Source of the DNA: CALMJB01 sp963977945
Lineage (GTDB): Bacteria > Actinomycetota > Actinomycetes > Nanopelagicales > Nanopelagicaceae
Length of the DNA stretch: 6,979 nt
Direction of reading: 5' to 3'
NCBI GenBank assembly: GCA_963977945.1
Contig: CAXBQO010000059.1
Span: 1 to 6,979, forward strand
The position numbers were made by a program, and so were the translations under genes. The notes beneath the pieces are model-generated. The model was given only the letters and a program-made list of their open reading frames with translations, had not been told where the DNA came from and made no database searches. Of the stretch, positions 1 through 5,512 are shown one piece after another. Each line of letters starts with the position of its first letter. Position 1 is the first letter of the stretch.

Positions 1-4
1 GTTA

Positions 5-2083
5 TCAAGCGTCGATTCGCTCACGAGCGATATCGGCACTAGCTATGAAATCTTTACGCGGAGCAACTTCGTTACCCATTAGCAATTCAAAAATCTTTTC
101 TGCCTTAGCAGCATCAGAAATAGTCACCCGGCGAAGTGTTCGATGATTTGGATCCATCGTGGTCTCGCGAAGTTGATCAGCATCCATCTCACCTAATCCC
201 TTATAACGCTGAACTGGTTCTTTCCAACGTTTTCCATTTTTCTTTAAATCGGTAATAACTTTTTTCATTTCATCATCTGAATATGTGTAATGCACTTCGC
301 CTCTTTTGCCGCCAACAACTTCAATGCGATGAAGCGGTGGAATCGCCGCAAATACTCGACCATCGTCGATTAACGGTTTCATATATCTATAGAGCAAAGT
401 TAAAAGTAAGCAGCGAATGTGTGCGCCATCAACATCAGCATCAGACATCAAAATGATTCGACCGTATCTGGCATCTTCTAGTTGGAAAGATTTACCTGAG
501 CCAGCACCGATTACTTGAATGATTGAGGCACATTCAGCGTTTTCAAGCATTTGTGAAAGCGATGCTTTTTGTACATTCAAAATCTTTCCACGAATTGGCA
601 AGATGGCTTGAAACTCAGAGTTACGCGCGGCTTTAGTAGTTCCTAGTGCGGAATCACCTTCGACAATAAATAACTCGGTGCGAGTTGGATCATCGGAGCG
701 GCAATCTGAAAGTTTGGTTGGCAGCGATGAACTCTCAAGTGCATTTTTGCGACGCTGTAAATCTTTATGCGCTCTGGCAGAAATTCTGGTGCGAGATGCT
801 TGCGCAATTTTTTCTAAAGCAATTCGGGCGGTTTGCTTATCGATTCGCTTGCTCGAAGTAAAAAATGTTTTCAATTGATCAGTAACAACTTGTCCAACAA
901 TTTTGGCAGCGGCGGCTGTTCCCAAAACCTCTTTGGTTTGGCCTTCAAATTGTGGCTCGCTCATTCGCACAGTAATTACCGAAGTTAAACCTTCTTGAAC
1001 ATCATCTTTAATCACATCAGCTTCATTATTTTTTAAAGTTTTTGTGGCACGCAATTGATCATTAATTGATTTCGTTAGTGCTTTTTCAAATCCTTGAACA
1101 TGTGTGCCACCTTTTGGTGTGGCGATGATATTTACAAATGAACTTTGCGTTGATTCATAACCATTGCCCCACTGCATTGCAATATCAACTGACATCTCTC
1201 GCGTTACTTCAGTCGGAGTCATATGTCCTTGATCATCAAGGACTGGAACATTTTCTGTGTATGAGCCGGTTCCAGTTAATCGAATAACTTCGCCGATTGG
1301 TTCATCTGGACGTAGGAAGGTGCAAAATTCAGAGATTCCACCTTTGTGAAAAAATGTTTCGCTTGTTCCTTCTTTAGTTCGTTTGTCATTTACGACCAAC
1401 GTAAGACCTGGAACTAAATATGAAGTTTGCCTTGCCCTGGCATGAATCTCTTCAATCGCAAGTTGAGCTTCCTTTAAAAAGATTTGCTTATCAAACCACC
1501 ATTTAGTTCGGGTGCCAGTTATTTTTGTAGAAACTTTTCCTGTTACTCGAAGACCTGCTTTTTCTGTAAAACTGGCATTTGGACCATCGCCATCAAAAAC
1601 TCCAGCGATGCCACGTTTGAAAGAGATCCAGTGAATTTTTCCGTTGCGATCTACTTCGACATCAAGACGTGAAGCCAATGCATTTACAACAGATGCACCA
1701 ACACCATGTAATCCGCCAGATGCTGCGTATGAACCGGTGCCAAATTTTCCACCAGCGTGCAATTTAGTCATTACAACTTCAACACCAGTCAATCCAGTTT
1801 TTGGTTCTTTATCTACTGGAATACCACGACCATCATCTTGAACTTCGACCGAACCATCTTTTTCTAAATTAATAATTATTTTTTTGCAAAATCCTGCTAA
1901 CGCTTCATCAACTGAGTTATCAATAATTTCCCAGAGGCAGTGCATCAATCCGCGGGAATCGGTTGTGCCGATATACATACCCGGACGTTTACGAACTGCA
2001 TCTAAACCATCTAAAACTGCGAGATCTTTTGCCGTGTATGAGCGAACTAATGTCTCGCTGGTGTTTTCCTTATTAATAGACAT
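5..2083 (-). CDS. parE: DNA topoisomerase IV / gyrase-type subunit B (ParE), ATPase subunit
   Basis: ATP-hydrolysing subunit of a type IIA topoisomerase. It pairs with a ParC/GyrA-type cleavage subunit to pass one DNA duplex through another, decatenating or relaxing the chromosome in the cytoplasm. The 692-residue product has a GHKL ATPase domain (E52 and N56 in EIIDNSVDEA; DDGRGIP at 83-89; GGLHGVG at 123-129), a transducer domain with the QTK loop (Q382-K384), and a TOPRIM domain with IVEGDSA (473-479, E475), PIRGKILNV (496-504) and SDADVDG (547-553). YKGLGEMD (627-634) lies near the C-terminus. The long insertion of E. coli GyrB is absent, as in Gram-positive homologues. I chose the ATG at 2083, with GGAG three bases upstream; an in-frame TTG at 2107 would add eight residues but has no Shine-Dalgarno. 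parE rather than gyrB is inferred from the neighbourhood near sigA instead of dnaN-recF. R146 aligns with the residue linked to aminocoumarin sensitivity in GyrB. The cleavage-subunit gene is not in the window. Confidence 0.93.
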   Translation of the reverse strand: MSINKENTSETLVRSYTAKDLAVLDGLDAVRKRPGMYIGTTDSRGLMHCLWEIIDNSVDEALAGFCKKIIINLEKDGSVEVQDDGRGIPVDKEPKTGLTGVEVVMTKLHAGGKFGTGSYAASGGLHGVGASVVNALASRLDVEVDRNGKIHWISFKRGIAGVFDGDGPNASFTEKAGLRVTGKVSTKITGTRTKWWFDKQIFLKEAQLAIEEIHARARQTSYLVPGLTLVVNDKRTKEGTSETFFHKGGISEFCTFLRPDEPIGEVIRLTGTGSYTENVPVLDDQGHMTPTEVTREMSVDIAMQWGNGYESTQSSFVNIIATPKGGTHVQGFEKALTKSINDQLRATKTLKNNEADVIKDDVQEGLTSVITVRMSEPQFEGQTKEVLGTAAAAKIVGQVVTDQLKTFFTSSKRIDKQTARIALEKIAQASRTRISARAHKDLQRRKNALESSSLPTKLSDCRSDDPTRTELFIVEGDSALGTTKAARNSEFQAILPIRGKILNVQKASLSQMLENAECASIIQVIGAGSGKSFQLEDARYGRIILMSDADVDGAHIRCLLLTLLYRYMKPLIDDGRVFAAIPPLHRIEVVGGKRGEVHYTYSDDEMKKVITDLKKNGKRWKEPVQRYKGLGEMDADQLRETTMDPNHRTLRRVTISDAAKAEKIFELLMGNEVAPRKDFIASADIARERIDA

Positions 2084-2125
2084 TATCTCCAAGGCTAACG
2101 ACCGCAATTAATTTAATGAGCGCTA

Positions 2126-2154
2126 TTTGTATGCGGGTCGCAAAAAAATTCCAA
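2126..2154 (-). promoter_or_regulatory. Candidate parE promoter
   Basis: Reading the minus strand, TTGGAA (2154-2149) and TACAAA (2131-2126) are separated by exactly 17 bases. Each matches the housekeeping consensus at four of six positions. Transcription would begin near 2119, leaving a leader of about 36 bases before the parE ATG. The region is AT-rich, so chance matches are likely, and other weak -10-like words lie nearby. Confidence 0.25.
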
Positions 2155-2173
2155 ATAGTGATACAAAATTACG

Positions 2174-2197
2174 TTTTCACAACAATTTTGTGGAAAA
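2174..2197. repeat. Imperfect palindrome with a DnaA-box-like arm
   Basis: The arm TTTTCACAA (2174-2182) mirrors TTGTGGAAAA (2188-2197), giving nine pairs with one unpaired base and a 5-base centre. The minus-strand reading of 2197-2189 is TTTTCCACA, one base away from the DnaA-box forms TTATCCACA and TTGTCCACA. It lies in the divergent control region between parE and the zinc-ribbon gene, upstream of the candidate parE promoter. Binding by DnaA or any other regulator is inference. Confidence 0.35.
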
Positions 2198-2216
2198 CCT
2201 AACCTTTTTCACCTGC

Positions 2217-2249
2217 GGGGAATAAACCAGGCATGGTTTGATGTTCCCC
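2217..2249. repeat. Stable two-part hairpin / inverted repeat upstream of the zinc-ribbon gene
   Basis: GGGGAA (2217-2222) pairs with TTCCCC (2244-2249), and AAACCA (2224-2229) pairs with TGGTTT (2234-2239) around a GGCA loop. Twelve base pairs are interrupted only by a 1-by-4 internal loop. There is no T-run on either side, so it does not look like an intrinsic terminator. It sits 68 bases upstream of the downstream ATG and 133 bases upstream of parE, so it could be an operator for either gene or a structured leader element. I do not recognise it as a known RNA family. Confidence 0.55.
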
Positions 2250-2317
2250 TGTCAGTTGCAGTTGAAATACTTGGAATATCGAGAAACGATAAGGAATTTG
2301 AGAGAGGTAGGGAAAAT

Positions 2318-2527
2318 ATGAGCGAGCAAATCGTTTTAGAACAAACCCCGTTGAACTCTCTTGATCGTTGCGATCGTTGTGGCGCTCAGGCTTATGTAAA
2401 AGCCGAACTAGTCAGCGGTGGCACCCTGTACTTCTGCGGCCATCACGCAAAGGCTTATGCCGAGGGTTTAAGTAAGGTTGCCTCTCGTATTCAAGATGAG
2501 ACTCAAAAAATAGCTACAAAAAATTAA
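2318..2527 (+). CDS. Small actinobacterial zinc-ribbon-like protein (DUF7455 type), function unknown
   Basis: A 69-residue cytoplasmic protein with no signal peptide or membrane segment. Residues 16-43 hold the recognisable core DRCDRCGAQAYV...LYFCGHH. C18 and C21 form a CxxC knuckle, and C40 with H43 (or H42) forms the second half of a plausible zinc site. The C-terminal third is predicted helical (residues 44-67). Short proteins with this core are found next to the principal sigma factor gene in many Actinobacteria, commonly labelled DUF7455; their role is unknown and I assign none. The ATG at 2318 is preceded by purine-rich GAGAGG (2302-2307) and AGGGA (2309-2313), either of which could serve as Shine-Dalgarno. 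It is transcribed divergently from parE and convergently with the CDGSH gene, ending three bases before that gene's stop codon. Confidence 0.85.
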   Translation: MSEQIVLEQTPLNSLDRCDRCGAQAYVKAELVSGGTLYFCGHHAKAYAEGLSKVASRIQDETQKIATKN

Positions 2528-2532
2528 TTTTT
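2519..2532. repeat. Perfect 14-bp AT palindrome between convergent stop codons
   Basis: AAAAATTAATTTTT is a perfect palindrome. It contains the TAA of the plus-strand zinc-ribbon gene (2525-2527) and the first two bases of the reverse-complement stop of the minus-strand CDGSH gene (2531-2533). It could contribute a weak bidirectional end signal, since each transcript leaves it on a short T-run, but there is no GC-rich stem. The composition alone may explain it. Confidence 0.35.
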
Positions 2533-2722
2533 AGTTTGCAGTAAATCCCGCTTCACGATGTGAACCATCGCAAAACGGCTTTTCTTTTGATTGCCCGCAA
2601 CGGCAAAGTGAGAAATTTTCTTTAGTCTCAATCACTTTTCCTTCAGCATCTACAAAATCAACTTTGCCGGTAACTCTGAGCGAACCATTTGGTTTAACAA
2701 ATATCTTTACTCGATCTTCCAT
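2531..2722 (-). CDS. CDGSH iron-sulfur domain protein
   Basis: A 63-residue soluble protein with a single CDGSH-type 2Fe-2S binding site. C40 and C42 (CRC), then KPFCDGSH with C51 and H55, give the family's three-cysteine, one-histidine ligand set. The family is mitoNEET-like, and its members carry redox-active, often labile clusters. Bacterial short forms are common but mostly without a known partner, so electron transfer, redox sensing or cluster donation are all possible. Residues 1-36 look like a short beta-rich segment (VKIFVKPNGSLRVTGKV) typical of the single-domain bacterial type. There is no membrane anchor, unlike the animal proteins. The ATG at 2722 has a good AAAGGAG five bases upstream. 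The start lies 17 bases after the sigA stop on the same strand, so the two genes are probably co-transcribed. Confidence 0.9.
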   Translation of the reverse strand: MEDRVKIFVKPNGSLRVTGKVDFVDAEGKVIETKENFSLCRCGQSKEKPFCDGSHREAGFTAN

Positions 2723-2739
2723 CTGATCTCCTTTAGTAA

Positions 2740-4287
2740 TTAATCTAAATAATCGCGGAGTACTTGAGAGCGCGATGGATGTCGCAATTTGGACATTGTT
2801 TTAGATTCAATTTGGCGAATACGTTCGCGAGTGACACCGTAAACCTTGCCAATTTCATCAAGTGTTTTTGGTTGGCCATCAGTTAATCCAAATCGCATTT
2901 TTACCACGCCGGCTTCGCGCTCTGACAAAGTATCAAGTACTGAGTGCAGTTGCTCTTGTAATAATGTAAATGAAACCGCGTCAGCTGGCACGATCGCTTC
3001 AGAGTCTTCAATTAGATCTCCGAATTCACTATCGCCCTCTTCGCCAAGTGGTGTGTGAAGTGAAATTGGTTCGCGTCCATATTTTTGAACTTCAACAACT
3101 TTTTCTGGTGTCATATCAAGTTCTTTAGCTAATTCTTCTGGCGTTGGTTCGCGTCCTAAATCTTGCAACATCTGACGTTGAACACGAGCTAATTTATTTA
3201 TAACTTCAACCATGTGTACTGGAATACGAATTGTTCGTGCTTGATCTGCCATCGCACGAGTGATCGCTTGGCGAATCCACCAAGTTGCATATGTCGAGAA
3301 CTTATAACCTTTGGTGTAATCAAATTTTTCTACGGCGCGAATCAAACCAAGGTTTCCTTCTTGAATTAAATCTAGGAACAACATGCCACGTCCGGTATAA
3401 CGTTTCGCTAGCGAAACCACCAAACGTAAGTTTGCTTCAAGCAAATGGTTTTTTGCCCGGCGACCATCGAGAATAATTTGTTCAAGTTCGCGCTTTAGTT
3501 TTCGATCTAACTTCTTTTCCTTCGCAATTTTTTCTTCGGCAAATAAGCCCGCTTCTACTCGCTGAGCTAGATCTACTTCCATTTCCGCGTTTAGCAATGC
3601 AACGCGTCCAATCAGCTTTAAATAATCCTTTACTGGGTCAGCGGTAGCACCTGCGGTTAAAACTGTTTGCGCCGGCGCATCATCTTCTTCAGAATCCTTT
3701 AATACGAAGGAGTTTTCTTCATTTGCACTCTCATTTGCAACGTTGACAACGCGAATCTCATTGCCATGTTCATCAGAGGTAGTTTCCTCTTTGTCATTTA
3801 CTAAATCTTCAAGATCATCGACATCTACATCTTCGACTTCAACCTCTTCGCCATCGATTTTTAATATCGATTTCGCTCCTTTGGCAGCTTTCGCCGCTGG
3901 AACTGCAACCGGTGCAGGTGGTGCAATTAGTGCTAGTTCATCTTTCTTTAACACTCGACTAGGAGTGCCAAGGCCCAGTTTTTTCATCTTGGCAACTAAC
4001 CGCGGAACTTTGTCTGCCAGTTCTCGGGCTTCTAGAACTAGAGGCTGTAAATCTTTTTTAACAATTCGATTTATGTTGCTGACGCCTTTTGACTCTAATT
4101 CAATTAGTAACGCTTTTTGCCGAGCGATAGCATCTTTAACTTTTACGATTTGAGCGACATCTTTCGCATCTAAAACCGTTTTGACTGGAATTTTTTCTGG
4201 CTTTTTAGATTTTGCCGATTGTTTTTTGGCAGGCTTTACGAACTTTTTCAACTTTGCGCCTTTTTTGGGCGCACTAGTAACAGCCAC
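2740..4287 (-). CDS. sigA: Principal (housekeeping) RNA polymerase sigma factor, sigma-70 family group 1 (SigA/HrdB)
   Basis: Directs core RNA polymerase to housekeeping promoters. The 515-residue product has region 1.2 at about 217-247 (DPVKDYLKLIGRVALL), region 2 at about 280-357, with the -10 reading and melting helix YKFSTYATWWIRQAITRA (328-345), region 3 at about 360-436, and region 4 at 441-512, whose -35 reading helix-turn-helix spans roughly 475-504 (TLDEIGKVYGVTRERIRQIE). The N-terminal ~215 residues are variable: a Lys-rich tail (13 Lys in the first 36 residues), a predicted helical stretch (41-118), an Ala/Pro linker (120-140) and a strongly acidic segment (145-205). The start is a GTG with AAAGGA upstream at six-base spacing. 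The CDGSH gene follows closely; metX lies 130 bases upstream on the same strand, with an apparent sigA promoter in the gap. Assignment to the housekeeping class rests on complete regions 1.2 to 4.2 and the highly conserved sequence. Confidence 0.97.
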   Translation of the reverse strand: MAVTSAPKKGAKLKKFVKPAKKQSAKSKKPEKIPVKTVLDAKDVAQIVKVKDAIARQKALLIELESKGVSNINRIVKKDLQPLVLEARELADKVPRLVAKMKKLGLGTPSRVLKKDELALIAPPAPVAVPAAKAAKGAKSILKIDGEEVEVEDVDVDDLEDLVNDKEETTSDEHGNEIRVVNVANESANEENSFVLKDSEEDDAPAQTVLTAGATADPVKDYLKLIGRVALLNAEMEVDLAQRVEAGLFAEEKIAKEKKLDRKLKRELEQIILDGRRAKNHLLEANLRLVVSLAKRYTGRGMLFLDLIQEGNLGLIRAVEKFDYTKGYKFSTYATWWIRQAITRAMADQARTIRIPVHMVEVINKLARVQRQMLQDLGREPTPEELAKELDMTPEKVVEVQKYGREPISLHTPLGEEGDSEFGDLIEDSEAIVPADAVSFTLLQEQLHSVLDTLSEREAGVVKMRFGLTDGQPKTLDEIGKVYGVTRERIRQIESKTMSKLRHPSRSQVLRDYLD

Positions 4288-4307
4288 AAAACATCCTTTG
4301 GTTGTTT

Positions 4308-4327
4308 CTGATCCTACTTGGAATCAG
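4308..4327 (-). promoter_or_regulatory. Hairpin in the sigA leader
   Basis: On the minus strand, CTGA-T-TCC and GGA-TCAG pair as seven base pairs with one bulged T around an AAGTA loop. It lies in the predicted 5' leader of sigA, ending about 20 bases before the GTG start, and leaves the Shine-Dalgarno (AAAGGA) free. A role in mRNA stability or translation is possible but not shown; no T-run follows it. Confidence 0.35.
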
Positions 4328-4346
4328 TAAGTGAAATCCTGGCTAT

Positions 4347-4375
4347 ATTATAAATTGTCCACAGGGTGTTTTGCA
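4347..4375 (-). promoter_or_regulatory. Predicted sigA promoter
   Basis: The minus strand carries a perfect housekeeping -10, TATAAT (4352-4347). At 17-base spacing the -35 position reads TGCAAA (4375-4370), a poor match. Transcription would start near 4340, giving a leader of about 50 bases before the sigA GTG. A weak -35 with a consensus -10 is common in Actinobacteria. Confidence is good for the -10 and low for the -35. Confidence 0.55.
4355..4363 (+). promoter_or_regulatory. DnaA-box match inside the sigA promoter
   Basis: TTGTCCACA is identical to the form of DnaA box common at actinobacterial origins. It sits in the spacer between the predicted -35 and -10 of sigA, where a bound protein would block RNA polymerase. 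A single 9-mer can occur by chance, so function is inference. Confidence 0.4.
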
Positions 4376-4417
4376 CATTTAAAGTGATTAATCGTGGATT
4401 TTTCACCCAAAGAGTGG

Positions 4418-5512
4418 CTATTTCAAAATATTTTTAATAATTGAGCCAACGGATTCCACCTCAATTAGGAATCCATCGTGGCCAAATGGGGAATTAATCA
4501 CGTGTAAGGGGTGAGCGGTAGGAGTTGCTTCGACTATCTCCTCTTGCAGCCTTTGTGGGAATAACCGATCGGTGTCCATTGCAATTACGTGAACTGGCAC
4601 TTTTATTGATGAGAGGGCGGAAACGATTCCACCTCGGTCGCGTCCGACATCATGTGTATTCATCGCTTCGCTCAAAATTATGTAAGTGTTGGCATCAAAT
4701 CTTTTTGCTAATTTTTCCGCTTGATGATCAAGGTATGAAGCAACTGCAAATCTGCCGCTGTCATCATCTTGAATTTGTGTACCAAATCTAAGATCCATTT
4801 CTAATTCAGTTCTATAAGTTAGGTGCGCGATTCGTCGCGCGATTCCCATTCCCTCGATTGGGCCGATTTGGTTTTCATAGTAATCGCCATTTGCAAAATT
4901 TGAATCTTGCTTTATTGCCCGAATTTGAATGGCGGCAAATGCAATTTGATCACCAGTTGCAATAGCCGATGAACCGATTGTGCAGATGGCACCAACTAAT
5001 TCTGGATATTGAATTGCCCACTCTAAGGATCGCATTCCGCCGAGCGATGGACCAACCGCTAATTGATACTTTTTAATGCCTAGTTTTTTAGTAAATAAAT
5101 ACTCTGCTTGAACCTGATCTCGAACTGTTAACTTTGGAAATCTACTTCCCCATCGTTTTCCATCTGGATGCAATGATGCAGGGCCGGTGCTTCCTTGGCA
5201 GCCACCAATAACATTTGGACAAACTACAAAATATTTATTTGTATCAAAAGTTAATCCTGGGCCAATTAAATCGGGCCACCACGCTGGCACATCAGACCAA
5301 CCAGTTAAAGCATGATTTACGAGAATTGCATTGTCTTTAGTTGGTGAAAGTTCTCCCCATGTTTGGTACGCAATTTTTACATTGGGAAGTACTGACTTTG
5401 ATTCCAATACCAAATCACCGATGTCAATAAATTTTCGTTCACCGGGGTCGTGGTGTTCTAGCCACGCCCCGGTTACTTGATAATTAATCAACGTATTACT
5501 TTGCTGCAGCAA
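4418..5512 (-). CDS. metX: Homoserine O-acetyltransferase (MetX, alpha/beta-hydrolase fold)
   Basis: Transfers the acetyl group of acetyl-CoA to homoserine, the activating step of methionine synthesis in the cytoplasm; a succinyl-CoA preference cannot be excluded from sequence alone. The 364-residue product has the MetX signatures NHALTGWSD (66-74), CPNVIGGCQGSTGPAS (98-113) and the nucleophile elbow GPSLGGM (154-160, S156). The triad is completed by D315 in DTDRLFP and H345 in SPFGHDG. The elbow reads GPSLGG where many homologues have GGSMGG. The reading frame begins at a TTG (5512) inside the last codons of metY, a 17-base overlap, with GGAAA eight to eleven bases upstream. A second TTG at 5491, just after the metY stop, would shorten the protein by seven residues. 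Either start implies translation coupled to metY. The two genes form a SAM-regulated operon feeding homocysteine synthesis. Confidence 0.93.
   Translation of the reverse strand: MLQQSNTLINYQVTGAWLEHHDPGERKFIDIGDLVLESKSVLPNVKIAYQTWGELSPTKDNAILVNHALTGWSDVPAWWPDLIGPGLTFDTNKYFVVCPNVIGGCQGSTGPASLHPDGKRWGSRFPKLTVRDQVQAEYLFTKKLGIKKYQLAVGPSLGGMRSLEWAIQYPELVGAICTIGSSAIATGDQIAFAAIQIRAIKQDSNFANGDYYENQIGPIEGMGIARRIAHLTYRTELEMDLRFGTQIQDDDSGRFAVASYLDHQAEKLAKRFDANTYIILSEAMNTHDVGRDRGGIVSALSSIKVPVHVIAMDTDRLFPQRLQEEIVEATPTAHPLHVINSPFGHDGFLIEVESVGSIIKNILK

Noticed and set aside
211..220. GAACTGGTTC, resembling an actinobacterial SOS (LexA) box
   Set aside because: The half-sites are two bases apart instead of four and it lies inside the parE coding sequence.
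2084..2107. Eight-residue N-terminal extension of ParE from a TTG at 2107
   Set aside because: No Shine-Dalgarno precedes the TTG, whereas the ATG at 2083 has GGAG and gives a normal family N-terminus.
2262..2290. Possible plus-strand promoter for the zinc-ribbon gene: TTGAAA (2262-2267) with AACGAT (2285-2290), or TATCGA (2277-2282) as -10
   Set aside because: The -10 candidates match poorly and several alternatives compete at different spacings; a promoter must exist here or upstream, but I cannot pick one.
3743..4153. A 136-residue open frame on the plus strand opposite sigA
   Set aside because: Serine/threonine-rich low-complexity product antisense to the acidic and Ala-rich part of SigA; a reflection of codon composition, with no ribosome site or family resemblance.
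4386..4393. GATTAATC palindrome upstream of the sigA promoter
   Set aside because: An 8-bp AT-rich palindrome is expected by chance and has no supporting context.
4400..4414. CACTC/GGGTG stem after metX as a terminator (minus strand)
   Set aside because: Only five pairs including a G-T, and it is followed by A residues rather than a T-run on the transcribed strand.
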